Origin: Mesorhizobium sp. LSJC280B00
GTDB taxonomy: Bacteria; Pseudomonadota; Alphaproteobacteria; Rhizobiales; Rhizobiaceae
Assembly (NCBI RefSeq): GCF_000502835.1
Contig: NZ_AYVL01000018.1
Location: 239-64,238, forward strand
Direction: 5' to 3'
Length of the DNA stretch: 64,000 nucleotides
This document shows positions 18,043 through 26,643 of this stretch, in pieces. The stretch's first letter is position 1. The number at the start of each line of letters is the position of its first letter. Below the pieces are notes generated by a model. The model was given only the letters and a program-made list of their open reading frames with translations. It searched no databases and was not told the DNA's origin. The position numbers and the translations under genes are program-made.

Positions 18043-19181
18043 GCGAGGCCGGCCATCAACAGCACGACGACCAGCAGCCCGGACAGTGCGACGAAGATCG
18101 GGCCGAAGCTCGAGTGTTCGGCGATGAAGCCGATCGCCGACGGCGCCACCAGAATGCCTGAGTAACCCATTGTGGTGACGACGCTCATGCCTGTGCCGGA
18201 CGCCATGCCTTCCTGGTTGCCGCCGGCCGAAAAAATGATCGGCACCATGTTGGCAATGCCGAGGCCGCAAAAAGCGAAGGCGGCAATGGCCAGCCAAGGC
18301 GAGGGAGCCAGCCCGGCCACCAGCATGCCGGCAGCAGCGGCAAGGGCCGAGGCGCGCAACGTCGTAACGGCACCGAAACGGTTGCGGACGCCATCGCCGA
18401 GGAAGCGCATGATGGCCATGACTCCGGAAAAGGCGGCATAGGCCAGGCCTGCGATGGCAAGATCGGCGCCGAGCTCCTGCCTGAGATACAGCGCCGCCCA
18501 GTCGAGTACCGCACCTTCGGAGATCATCGTCAGCAGCGCCATCAGCCCAACCAGATAGACCAGCGGGTTTGCCGGCAGCGCGAATTTGTGGTGCTCGGCG
18601 ACTGGGTGCTTGTCCTCGGCGATCAGGTAGCGGACCGCTACGGCGATTACGGCAAAGGCAAGAGCCGTCACCACCGTCGCATGGGCGAGGTGACCGTAGT
18701 TCTGGATGGCGAAACCGCCCAAAGCGCCGCCGGCGAAACCGCCAAGGCTCCAGAAGCCGTGCGAGGACGACATGATGGCACGGGACAGCCGCCGTTCGAC
18801 TGCCACTGCATTGGCATTCATGGCGACGTCCATGCCGCCGATCGAACCGCCGAAGATGAACATGGCGACGGCCGCAAGGGGCACGTTGGGGGCCAGAGCC
18901 ACAACCAAAAGGCCGAAGCTGCCGGCAAGTCCGAACCAGCGCAGCACCGTGCGCGAGCCATGCTTCGAGATCAGATGGCCGCACCAGGTCATGGCAGTGA
19001 CGGCGCCGGCACCGAACAAAAGAATCAGCAAGCCGAGCGTGAACTTCGAAATGTCGAGTCGCGTCAGGAACACCGGGATCTGCGGCGCCCAACTGCCGGT
19101 CAAGAAGCCGTTGGCGAGGAAGATGCCGGCCACTGCCCAGCGTCCACGAATCGCGATCTGCGTGATTTTCTGCGCGTCCAT
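18000..19181 (-). CDS. MFS transporter
   Basis: Twelve-helix-type major facilitator of 393 residues. The N-terminal half has GSWAPQIPVFLTRLDIS after the first helix, and the internal loop between halves is rich in His and Lys. The sequence resembles sugar/drug MFS carriers but no substrate signature is clear. Its end overlaps the convergent LysR gene by 43 bases. Confidence 0.85.
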   Translation of the reverse strand: MDAQKITQIAIRGRWAVAGIFLANGFLTGSWAPQIPVFLTRLDISKFTLGLLILLFGAGAVTAMTWCGHLISKHGSRTVLRWFGLAGSFGLLVVALAPNVPLAAVAMFIFGGSIGGMDVAMNANAVAVERRLSRAIMSSSHGFWSLGGFAGGALGGFAIQNYGHLAHATVVTALAFAVIAVAVRYLIAEDKHPVAEHHKFALPANPLVYLVGLMALLTMISEGAVLDWAALYLRQELGADLAIAGLAYAAFSGVMAIMRFLGDGVRNRFGAVTTLRASALAAAAGMLVAGLAPSPWLAIAAFAFCGLGIANMVPIIFSAGGNQEGMASGTGMSVVTTMGYSGILVAPSAIGFIAEHSSFGPIFVALSGLLVVVLLMAGLAHRAEFAAEPAPAE

Positions 19182-19327
19182 CGGGTAGAATCCGGTCCGG
19201 AAATGGCGTTGCGCGGCAAATTAGATCGATTCAATTCACAGTCAAGCGCTCTTCGCCGAAAGTGCTTGGACCAGACGCTACGTCCTCTCGCGTCGGCCAA
19301 CCATCTCGGCGGTCCACTCCGAAATCC

Positions 19328-19789
19328 CTATGGCTCGGGATAAGGCGCGCCATCCTTGTGCACAAACCGGCCGTCAGCGTTGGTGCCCATCATGTCGATG
19401 TCGGAGCAGGTGGCGACGTCGTCGGGCCAGCGCGAACCGACTTCGAGATAGATCGCCATCGCGCCCGATTTATTGATCATGTGATGGCCGTTGCCTGATC
19501 CTTTCGGAAAGGCCGCGCAATCACCGGCGCGCAGCACCGTCTCGCCGGCATCTTCGACGAGCGTCAGCTCGCCTTCAAGCACGTAGACGAATTCGTCTTC
19601 GTGCGAATGCCAGTGGCGCTGGCTCGACCAGTTGCCCGGCGGCAGGCGCATGAGATTGATGCCGAAGTCGGTGAGCCCGCCTGCGTTGCCTAGCCGCTGC
19701 CGCACGCGTTCGGCACAGGGTGCATCGAACGGCGGTGGATAGGATGAGCCCTTGCGTCCGGGCACGTCGGCAACGTCAATCTTAGGCAC
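19328..19789 (-). CDS. Cupin-domain protein
   Basis: Single-cupin protein of 153 residues. Metal-ligand motif 1 is visible as HWHSHEDEFVYVLEG, with motif 2 near FPKGSGNGHHMIN. The GTG at 19789 is chosen because GGGAGGA lies five bases before it; a TTG 24 bases upstream would place that ribosome site inside the gene. Such proteins are often small-molecule binding or isomerase-like; no function is assigned. Confidence 0.82.
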   Translation of the reverse strand: MPKIDVADVPGRKGSSYPPPFDAPCAERVRQRLGNAGGLTDFGINLMRLPPGNWSSQRHWHSHEDEFVYVLEGELTLVEDAGETVLRAGDCAAFPKGSGNGHHMINKSGAMAIYLEVGSRWPDDVATCSDIDMMGTNADGRFVHKDGAPYPEP

Positions 19790-19852
19790 GGCAGTCCTCC
19801 CATTTGGCGGCAAACCATTCGTGAAGGTCGTTCAGCGCGATGGATTGTGACC

Positions 19853-20161
19853 CTAGTGGTCCCTGGGGCGCCTTGCCTCGAACTCGGCCTTCTTGGCGTC
19901 GGAGGCCTCGATCTGGTTCAGGGCCTGCCACTCGGCATAGGGCATGCCGTAGATGATTTCGCGCGACCGGTCCTTGCTGAGTTCGACACCCTCGGCTTGC
20001 GCCGCGTCGCGGTACCAGTTGGACAGGCAGTTGCGGCAGAAGCCGGCGAGGTTCATCAGGTCGATGTTCTGTACGTCGGAACGCTCGCGCAGATGCGCGA
20101 CCAGCCGGCGGAAGGCAGCGGCTTCGAAATCACGCTTTTGTTCGTCGCTGAGTTCGGTCAT
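19853..20161 (-). CDS. DUF1244 protein
   Basis: A 102-residue protein of the DUF1244 family with the conserved segment LAGFCRNCLSNWYRDAA containing two Cys. The ATG at 20161 follows GGGAGGC by nine bases; an ATG at 20166 is out of frame and stops at once. It lies 26 bases downstream of the N-formylglutamate amidohydrolase gene and probably shares its transcript. Function unknown. Confidence 0.85.
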   Translation of the reverse strand: MTELSDEQKRDFEAAAFRRLVAHLRERSDVQNIDLMNLAGFCRNCLSNWYRDAAQAEGVELSKDRSREIIYGMPYAEWQALNQIEASDAKKAEFEARRPRDH

Positions 20162-20187
20162 GTCATGTTGGCCTCCCTTGGGCCTCA

Positions 20188-20985
20188 TCATACCGGCCCG
20201 GTGCGCGAGCCGAATATTTTCACCGCATGTATATCGGCACGTCGATCTATCGCGTCAACGATCGGCGCCAGCCGTTCGGCCCAGGCGAGGGCACCCTTGT
20301 GGTCGGCGATCAGGTCCTGGCGGACCTCGAGCAGCGCATGGGCAAAGCCGTTGACGATGGCGTGCCTGAACATGGTATCGCCGCGCAGTGCGCCGTCATA
20401 GGGTTCGTTGTCGCCGACGATGAGGCTCTTGTCCTCGGCGAGCATGTCGATCAGCGGCCGCGCAACGCGGTCGTCCAGGTCCCACAATATGCCGACGTGC
20501 CACGGCCGCACGAATCCCTGCATGGTCGGTGTGAAGGAATGCACCGAAAAGATGAAGGGTACCCGCGCGGATGCTCGCGCCACAGAGGCGATCATGGCGC
20601 CGACGGCATCATGATAGGGGCGGTAAAAGCGGCCCAGCCGTCTTTCGCGCTCCTCCGGGGCCATGGGATAATTTCCCGGGATGACGGTGCCGTCATAGAG
20701 CTGGCGAATCAGCGTTGGATCGTCTTCGCCGCGATTGGGGTCGATCAGCAGTCGCGAAAAATTGGCAAGCACCGCCGGAACGCCGAGCAGACTTGCGAGT
20801 TCGCGGGTTACAGTCTCGACGCCGATGTCGTAGGCGATGTGGCGGTCGAACTCCGCCGCCGGCAGGCCGAGACTGCCATACTCCTCCGGCAGGTCGCGGC
20901 GGGCGTGATCGGCCAGAAGCACCATGCCGCGCTTGCGATCGCCTTCGACGATATCGAAAGGCGCGAAAACTGTGGATCGGGTCAT
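20188..20985 (-). CDS. N-formylglutamate amidohydrolase family protein
   Basis: Zinc hydrolase of the FGase family (265 residues) that in known members releases formate from N-formylglutamate in histidine degradation. Family features are VLLADHARRDLP, the RLLIDPNR segment and SVHSFTP. No other hut gene is in the window, so a different N-acyl substrate is possible. The start is uncertain: 20985 fits the family, 21033 would add 16 residues, and neither has a strong ribosome site. Confidence 0.83.
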   Translation of the reverse strand: MTRSTVFAPFDIVEGDRKRGMVLLADHARRDLPEEYGSLGLPAAEFDRHIAYDIGVETVTRELASLLGVPAVLANFSRLLIDPNRGEDDPTLIRQLYDGTVIPGNYPMAPEERERRLGRFYRPYHDAVGAMIASVARASARVPFIFSVHSFTPTMQGFVRPWHVGILWDLDDRVARPLIDMLAEDKSLIVGDNEPYDGALRGDTMFRHAIVNGFAHALLEVRQDLIADHKGALAWAERLAPIVDAIDRRADIHAVKIFGSRTGPV

Positions 20986-21198
20986 TGGCGGGAAAGGTCT
21001 GTTCGCTGGCTTTCGGGGAGGTGGTATCGTCATTCCACGAAGAGAACGCTTGCGCAATGCCGTTGTTTGGCCACGGTTTCTGCCAAAAAAATGAGCAGGG
21101 GCGACCGCAAGCGCGCCAGAGCCTTCTAAATCGATTGGAATTGGACAGATCGGCGCGTTGACATGCGTACGGACTTTTCCGAAAAGGGGCGTTGAGAG

Positions 21199-21717
21199 AT
21201 GCAAATGTGGTTCTTGAGGGGTTTCAGGATGGGTTTCGCCGGCAGGCTGCGTGTGCGCCACGCCTTGGCCATGCCGCTCCTGGTACCGGCCATGGGTCTT
21301 TTCGCGGTGATTTCGGCCTCGCCGGCACGGGCCGATTTCCGGGTCTGCAACGCCACGCAGAACCTGGTCGGTGTCGGCATCGGCTATCGCGCCAAAGCCG
21401 GCTGGATCACCGAAGGCTGGTGGCACATCGAAGGATCGAGCTGCAAGACGCTGATCGAGGGACCGTTGTCATCAAGGTTTTACTATCTTTATGCAGAAGA
21501 CGCCGAGCGCGGCGGACGCTGGGATGGCCCGATCAACATGTGCGTGGCCGAAAAAGAGTTCAAGATCGCCGGCGTTACCGATTGCGTCGCCCGGGGCTTT
21601 CAGCGCGCCGGATTCCAGGAATATGACACGGGCGAGCAGGCAAGCTGGATGGTCCAGCTGACTGACGAGCCCGCAACGGATGGCGCTCCAGCCGCCCCGG
21701 GAACAAACAGTCAATGA
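21199..21717 (+). CDS. DUF1036 exported protein
   Basis: A 172-residue protein with a hydrophobic leader around residues 23-45 ending ASPARA, so probably secreted or periplasmic. The mature part matches DUF1036: FRVCNATQ, then GWWHIEGSSCKTL and the YLYAED segment, with several Cys suited to disulfides. Its stop overlaps the pyruvate kinase start by four bases (ATGA), implying translational coupling. Function unknown. Confidence 0.87.
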   Translation: MQMWFLRGFRMGFAGRLRVRHALAMPLLVPAMGLFAVISASPARADFRVCNATQNLVGVGIGYRAKAGWITEGWWHIEGSSCKTLIEGPLSSRFYYLYAEDAERGGRWDGPINMCVAEKEFKIAGVTDCVARGFQRAGFQEYDTGEQASWMVQLTDEPATDGAPAAPGTNSQ

Positions 21718-23144
21718 GACGCAGCCGCAAGGTCAAGATCCTCGCCACCATCGGTCCGGCCTCCTCGTCCGAGGAGATGCTGAAGAAGCTGTTCGAAGCC
21801 GGCGCCGACGTGTTCCGCATCAATATGAGCCACACCGACCATGAATTGATGCGTACGCTTGTCGGCCGCATTCGTGCCGTCGAGGAGGCGGTCGGCCGGC
21901 CGATCGGCGTTCTCGCCGACCTGCAAGGGCCAAAGCTGCGCGTCGGCAAGTTCGCCAACGGCAAAGAGGTGCTGACCGCCGGTCAGACCTTCACGCTCGA
22001 CGACAATGCCGAGCCCGGCAATTCGACGAGGGTCTACCTGCCGCATCCCGAAATCCTGCGTTCGGTCGAGGCTGGTCATCGCCTGCTGATCGACGACGGC
22101 AAGCTCGAGCTCAAGGCGGTCAGCAGCAACGGCAAGGCGATCGTCTGCACCGTCGTCGCCGGCACCACCATTTCCGACAAGAAGGGCGTCAGCCTGCCCG
22201 ACACCGACCTGCCGGTCGGCGCGCTGACGGAAAAGGACCGCCGGGATCTCGACGCGGTTCTGGCGACCGGCGTCGACTGGGTGGCGCTGTCCTTCGTGCA
22301 GCGGCCCGAGGACCTGGCCGAAGCGCGCAAGATCGCACGCGGCCGGGCGCTGATCATGGCCAAGATCGAAAAGCCGCAGGCCGTCGCCCGGCTGGCCGAG
22401 ATCATCGAGCTTTCGGATGCGCTGATGGTCGCCCGCGGCGATCTCGGCGTCGAGATGCCTCTCGAAGCCGTGCCTGGCATTCAGAAGCAGATTACCCGCG
22501 CCGCGCGCCGTGCCGGCAAGCCGGTGGTGATCGCCACGCAGATGCTGGAATCGATGATCACCGCGCCGGTGCCGACGCGGGCCGAGGTGTCGGACGTGTC
22601 GATCGCCGTGTTTGAAGGCGCCGACGCGATCATGCTTTCGGCGGAGTCCGCCGCCGGCGCCTATCCGGTCGAGGCGGTGGCGATGATGAACCGGATCGCC
22701 ACCAAGGTCGAAACCGACCCGACCTATGCCGGAATTATCAACGCGCAGCGCTCGGAACCGGAAGCGACCGGAGCCGACGCGATTTCGCTCGCCGCCCGCG
22801 AAATAGCCGAGACGCTGAAGCTGTCGGCGATCATCACCTATACCGCGTCCGGCACGACCGGCTTGCGCGCCGCGCGCGAGCGGCCGCAAGTGCCGATCGT
22901 GGCGCTGTCGCCGATCCTCAACACGGCGCGGCGGCTGTCGCTGTTGTGGGGCACGCATTGCGTCGTTTCCCCCGACGCCAGCGACCTCGACGACATGGTC
23001 GACCGCGCCTGCCGCATCGCCTTCGATGAAGGTTTCGGCAAGCCGGGCGACCGCGTCATCATCACGGCCGGCGTGCCGCTGAGGACGCCGGGCTCGACCA
23101 ACATGTTGCGCATCGCCTATGTCGGATCGGAAGTCGGCCGCTAA
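21714..23144 (+). CDS. pyk: Pyruvate kinase
   Basis: Converts phosphoenolpyruvate and ADP to pyruvate and ATP, the last glycolytic step. At 476 residues it is full length, with the N-terminal KILATIGPASS, the FRINMSH segment, the active-site MAKIEKPQAV and a C-terminal regulatory domain. It overlaps the DUF1036 gene by four bases and ends before a pyrimidine-rich inverted repeat. Confidence 0.95.
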   Translation: MRRSRKVKILATIGPASSSEEMLKKLFEAGADVFRINMSHTDHELMRTLVGRIRAVEEAVGRPIGVLADLQGPKLRVGKFANGKEVLTAGQTFTLDDNAEPGNSTRVYLPHPEILRSVEAGHRLLIDDGKLELKAVSSNGKAIVCTVVAGTTISDKKGVSLPDTDLPVGALTEKDRRDLDAVLATGVDWVALSFVQRPEDLAEARKIARGRALIMAKIEKPQAVARLAEIIELSDALMVARGDLGVEMPLEAVPGIQKQITRAARRAGKPVVIATQMLESMITAPVPTRAEVSDVSIAVFEGADAIMLSAESAAGAYPVEAVAMMNRIATKVETDPTYAGIINAQRSEPEATGADAISLAAREIAETLKLSAIITYTASGTTGLRAARERPQVPIVALSPILNTARRLSLLWGTHCVVSPDASDLDDMVDRACRIAFDEGFGKPGDRVIITAGVPLRTPGSTNMLRIAYVGSEVGR

Positions 23145-23276
23145 TGTCGGCCGCGGCTGCCGGATAGGCCGGCTGCATGGCGCGTCGTAAACACGGCGCC
23201 AGCCGGGCGCATCGACGGCAGTCGGGTTAGGATAGACGCCGAACTCCGCCAGCTTGCATCAGCCTGTGACCGGTTC

Positions 23277-23369
23277 AGGAGTAGGGGAGTAGGGCGCATG
23301 TGTGCCACAGTGCAATCTGCACCTCTCACATACTACCTTACTACCTTACTCCCCTATTCCCCTACTCCC
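23277..23369. repeat. Inverted repeat of GGAGTAGG units between convergent genes
   Basis: The left arm (23277-23294) and right arm (23352-23369) are complementary apart from one or two bases and consist of short GGAGTAG/CTACTCC repeats. They lie between the convergent pyk and TPR genes, where a hairpin could end both transcripts. Nothing else is recognised in 23145-23378. Confidence 0.6.
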
Positions 23370-23378
23370 TTACTGGTC

Positions 23379-23978
23379 TCAAATGCCTTCGCCGGCAAGC
23401 TCCTCGGAAAGTGCGGCGACCTGGTCCTGGGCGCTGCGCATCATTGGGTAGATGCCGAGCACGCGCTGCCAGGCCTCAAGTGCCGACTGCTTGTGGCCGG
23501 TTTCGGCCATGATCTGAGCCAGGCCCGAAAGCGCGCCGAAATGGCGTGGTTCGAGCTGCAGGGTGCGGTCGATGTCCGCCATCGACTTCCCGTAGTTCTT
23601 CATTATGAAATGAACAGTGGCGCGCCGGTTCCAGCCTTCCGCATAGGTCGGCTGCAAAGTCACCACCTGATCGAGGAAATCGAGTGCAACATCGAATTTC
23701 TGGTTTTCGATCGCCTTCTGCGACCATTGCATCATCAGGTCGATAGAGGCGCTGCCCGACTGGGACCACTCGCTGCCGATCCGTCCGGCGATGCGCTCGG
23801 CCGCCTTTTCATTGCGTTCGCGTTTGAGATCGGCAAACAGCTGATCGAGCCGCGCCTGTTTCGTCTTGACGACCGGAGGTGCTGTCGGCGGAGTTGTGGT
23901 CGGATCTTCAGCCCACGCCGGCAGCGAGACAGCGCCGGAAACGAGGAAAGCCGTGAAAAATGCAAAAAGAATCCGCAT
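23379..23978 (-). CDS. Exported tetratricopeptide-repeat protein
   Basis: A 199-residue protein with a signal peptide (about residues 1-23, ending PAWA) and a helical body. Two TPR-like repeats are visible around YAEGWNRRATVHFIMKNYG and FGALSGLAQIMAETG, indicating a periplasmic protein-interaction module. Its partner is unknown. Confidence 0.82.
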   Translation of the reverse strand: MRILFAFFTAFLVSGAVSLPAWAEDPTTTPPTAPPVVKTKQARLDQLFADLKRERNEKAAERIAGRIGSEWSQSGSASIDLMMQWSQKAIENQKFDVALDFLDQVVTLQPTYAEGWNRRATVHFIMKNYGKSMADIDRTLQLEPRHFGALSGLAQIMAETGHKQSALEAWQRVLGIYPMMRSAQDQVAALSEELAGEGI

Positions 23979-24072
23979 CGCGGGAATCTAGCCCCCGACG
24001 CCGGATCGTCAAACTGAATTTAGCGTGAGAGTCGTATCATGCGAACGGAGGCGCGCAGCCTCCGTCGAAAAC

Positions 24073-24198
24073 TCAACCCTGGCGCGCCTTGTAGCGCGGC
24101 GCGGTCTTGTTGATGATGTAGATGCGGCCCTTGCGACGAACCAGCTGGTTGTCGCGGTGACGCGCCTTCAACGCCTTGAGCGAATTCTTGATTTTCAT
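24073..24198 (-). CDS. rpmJ: 50S ribosomal protein L36, zinc-free type
   Basis: 41-residue bL36 of the C-minus type: KIKNSLKALKARHRDNQLVRRKGRIYIINK, here given only as its clear family pattern, lacks the four zinc ligands of the other paralogue type. The short basic sequence and C-terminal NKTAPRYKARQG settle the identity. The leader upstream contains two hairpins. A small hairpin at 24045-24065 lies just past the stop. Confidence 0.93.
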   Translation of the reverse strand: MKIKNSLKALKARHRDNQLVRRKGRIYIINKTAPRYKARQG

Positions 24199-24217
24199 GG
24201 TCTTGCCCGTCGGTCTG

Positions 24218-24265
24218 GGCCCGGTCACGGGCCGAATTATTAAGGCGCGCCCACAGACGCGCCTT
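24218..24265 (-). promoter_or_regulatory. Two hairpins in the rpmJ leader
   Basis: GGCCCG/CGGGCC (24218-24233) and AAGGCGCG/CGCGCCTT (24242-24265) lie 20-67 bases before the rpmJ start. They could form a regulatory leader or a terminator for upstream readthrough. Confidence 0.4.
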
Positions 24266-24433
24266 TGAACTGTGCGTGGCTCATAGACGAGGAGCGTTGC
24301 CCGTGTCAACCGCAAGCGCGTTGCCTAAACGATACGGACCGTTTCGTATCATCAAATATCCGCCACTGGCGTCTTGCGGCGTTGCGCAGGGTTGAGACGG
24401 CTGGAATGATGCGGTTGCGAATTGGAGATCGTC

Positions 24434-24856
24434 ATGCGCCGAATTCTTGTGTCCGCCTGTCTTGTCGTCCTCGCGGCAGGTTCTGCTGCCTATGCGCAGG
24501 AATGCGACCGCAACGACGACAGCCAGCAGATGATGAACATCTGCGCCGACGCGGACTACAAATCCGCCGACGCCAAGCTCAACAAGGCCTACCAGGATCT
24601 CATCGGCGGAAGTGACGCAAAAGCCAGGAAGCTGTTGCAGACGGCGCAGCGCGCCTGGATCGCTTTTCGCGACGCGGAATGCAGCTATTCCGCCGCGGAC
24701 AGCGAAGGCGGCTCGATCTATCCGATGCTGATATCGGAATGCCTGACGCGGCTGACCGACGATCGCACCAAGCAGCTCACCGCCGATTCGACCTGCGCGG
24801 AAGGCGATGTGAGCTGCGCCAGCCCCGACGAGGACGAGAGCGGCGAAATCCAGTAA
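24434..24856 (+). CDS. Exported DUF1311 (LprI-like) protein
   Basis: A 140-residue protein with a signal peptide (about residues 1-20, ending AYAQ) and the DUF1311 core: Cys-containing start, ADYKSADAKLNKAYQDL and AQRAWIAFRDAECSY. Relatives include the lysozyme inhibitor LprI. GGAGA precedes the ATG at 24434. Six Cys in the mature chain suggest periplasmic disulfides. Confidence 0.85.
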   Translation: MRRILVSACLVVLAAGSAAYAQECDRNDDSQQMMNICADADYKSADAKLNKAYQDLIGGSDAKARKLLQTAQRAWIAFRDAECSYSAADSEGGSIYPMLISECLTRLTDDRTKQLTADSTCAEGDVSCASPDEDESGEIQ

Positions 24857-24879
24857 GCGTAGGTTCTAACTTTGTGTTT

Positions 24880-24949
24880 GAGCATGATCTTTTCCGAAAT
24901 CCGGATTCCACTTTTCGCTAGCGCGGACCTTCGGTTCGGGATCATGCTC
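24880..24949. repeat. Palindromic intergenic repeat (GAGCATGATC type)
   Basis: Ends in GAGCATGATC and its exact complement GATCATGCTC, with imperfect inner pairing. The right end forms part of the purK stop codon (CTA at 24949-24951 on this strand). It resembles intergenic palindromes common in Mesorhizobium and relatives. Confidence 0.75.
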
Positions 24950-26025
24950 TAGCTGCGGCGGCTCACGCGCGTAAAATGGCCCATCTTGCGGCCGGGCCGC
25001 GCCTCGGCCTTGCCATAGAGGTGCAGCATCAGATCGGGCTCGGCGAGCAGCTCAGGAACGCGCCTGACATCGTCGCCGATCAGGTTTTCCATGACGCAGT
25101 CGAACTGCCGGGCGGGATTTCCCAGCGGCAGGCCGGCGACGGCGCGGATGTGCTGCTCGAATTGCGAGATGGTGCAGGCGGCCTCCGTCCAGTGGCCGGA
25201 ATTGTGGACGCGCGGCGCTATCTCGTTGGCCAACAGCGAACCGTCGGCAAGGACAAAGAATTCGACGCCGATGACGCCGACATAGTCGAGCGCTGCAAGG
25301 ATCTCTGCCGCCGCCGTTTGAGCCGCAGCCGCCGTCTCGGATTTTACTCCGGCCGGCAGCGTCGAGCTGTGAAGAATACCGTTGCGATGGACATTCCACG
25401 CTGGATCGTAGGCGGCGAGCGAGCCGTCGCTGCCGCGCGCGGCGATCACCGAAATCTCGCGCTCGAAGGTGACGAAGGATTCCAGGATCAACGGCACGTT
25501 GCCCATCGCCTCGCAAGTGCCGGCAAAGCCGCCTGTTTCCATGTTGCGGAAGACACGCTGGCCCTTGCCGTCATAGCCCATGCGGCGCGTCTTCAATATG
25601 CCGCTGCCGTTGAACTGTTTCAGCGCAGCCGTCAGTTCCTGGTCATTGTCGACGGGGCTGAAATCCGCGGTCGGTATGCCGATGCCGTTGAGGAATTTCT
25701 TTTCCGCCAGCCGGTCCTGCGCCACTTCCAGTGCGCGTGCCGGCGGATAGACCGGCACCGTAGAGGCAAGTGCCGCGGCGGCCGCGACCGGTACGTTCTC
25801 GAATTCATAAGTAACGACGGCACTGGCCGCAGCCAGCTCGCTAAGCGCGGCCGCGTCGTCATAGGCGGCGACGATCTGCCGGTTGGCGACCTGTGCCGCC
25901 GGGCAATCCGGCTGCGGCTCCAGCACGACGATGCGGTAGCCGAGGCGGGCCGCGGCCATCGCCAGCATGCGGCCAAGCTGGCCGCCGCCGATGATGCCGA
26001 TGCTCGATCCCGCCGGCAGGCTCAC
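24949..26025 (-). CDS. purK: N5-carboxyaminoimidazole ribonucleotide synthase
   Basis: ATP-grasp enzyme that carboxylates AIR to N5-CAIR in purine synthesis. The 358-residue product has the N-terminal IGIIGGGQLGRMLA, the TYEFENVP segment and the ATP-grasp core (GILKTRRMGYDGKGQ). It overlaps purE by four bases. Its TAG stop lies in the end of an intergenic palindrome. Confidence 0.95.
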   Translation of the reverse strand: MSLPAGSSIGIIGGGQLGRMLAMAAARLGYRIVVLEPQPDCPAAQVANRQIVAAYDDAAALSELAAASAVVTYEFENVPVAAAAALASTVPVYPPARALEVAQDRLAEKKFLNGIGIPTADFSPVDNDQELTAALKQFNGSGILKTRRMGYDGKGQRVFRNMETGGFAGTCEAMGNVPLILESFVTFEREISVIAARGSDGSLAAYDPAWNVHRNGILHSSTLPAGVKSETAAAAQTAAAEILAALDYVGVIGVEFFVLADGSLLANEIAPRVHNSGHWTEAACTISQFEQHIRAVAGLPLGNPARQFDCVMENLIGDDVRRVPELLAEPDLMLHLYGKAEARPGRKMGHFTRVSRRS

Positions 26026-26519
26026 GGCGCGTCCGTGGGCTCGGCGGCCACCTTGGCGGTCTGCGCGGCGCGCCAGCTATCCAGCCGGGCGGCGAGCTTT
26101 TCGTCGCTCAGCGCCAGCACCGCGGCGGCCAGAAGTGCAGCGTTGGCAGCGCCGGCCTTGCCGATGGCCAAAGTGCCGACCGGAATGCCGGCCGGCATCT
26201 GCACGATTGATAGCAGCGAGTCCTGGCCCGACAGCGTCTTTGATTCCACCGGCACGCCGAACACCGGCAGCGGCGTCATCGCCGCCGTCATGCCGGGCAG
26301 ATGCGCCGCACCGCCGGCACCGGCGATGATCACCTTGTAGCCGGCCGCCTTGGCGCCCTTGGCGAAGTCATAGAGCCGGTCGGGCGTGCGGTGGGCCGAG
26401 ACGATCAGGCGCTTGTGCGGAATTCCAAGCGCCTCAAGCGTTTCGGCGGCGTGGCGCATCGTCGCCCAATCGGACTGGCTGCCCATGATGATGGCGACGT
26501 CGGCGCGGTGATCGTCCAA
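26022..26519 (-). CDS. purE: N5-CAIR mutase
   Basis: Converts N5-CAIR to CAIR, the step after PurK. Motifs are IIMGSQSDWATM, the SAHRTPDRLYDF segment with its catalytic His, and AGGAAHLPGM. A TTG at 26519 preceded by GGAG gives 165 residues, the usual length; a TTG at 26540 is also possible. No ATG is available upstream of the core. ATGA overlap with purK indicates coupling. Confidence 0.93.
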   Translation of the reverse strand: MDDHRADVAIIMGSQSDWATMRHAAETLEALGIPHKRLIVSAHRTPDRLYDFAKGAKAAGYKVIIAGAGGAAHLPGMTAAMTPLPVFGVPVESKTLSGQDSLLSIVQMPAGIPVGTLAIGKAGAANAALLAAAVLALSDEKLAARLDSWRAAQTAKVAAEPTDAP

Positions 26520-26643
26520 GCTTCTGCTCTCCGGCGGCAAAAGCGCGCATTAGCTGAAATCGAGGGGAGCCGCAAGGATGGCCGGAAACGGCAAAGCCGC
26601 TTGTGCCGTCTCCGTGGCTACGCACATGGACAGGGGCGGTCTG

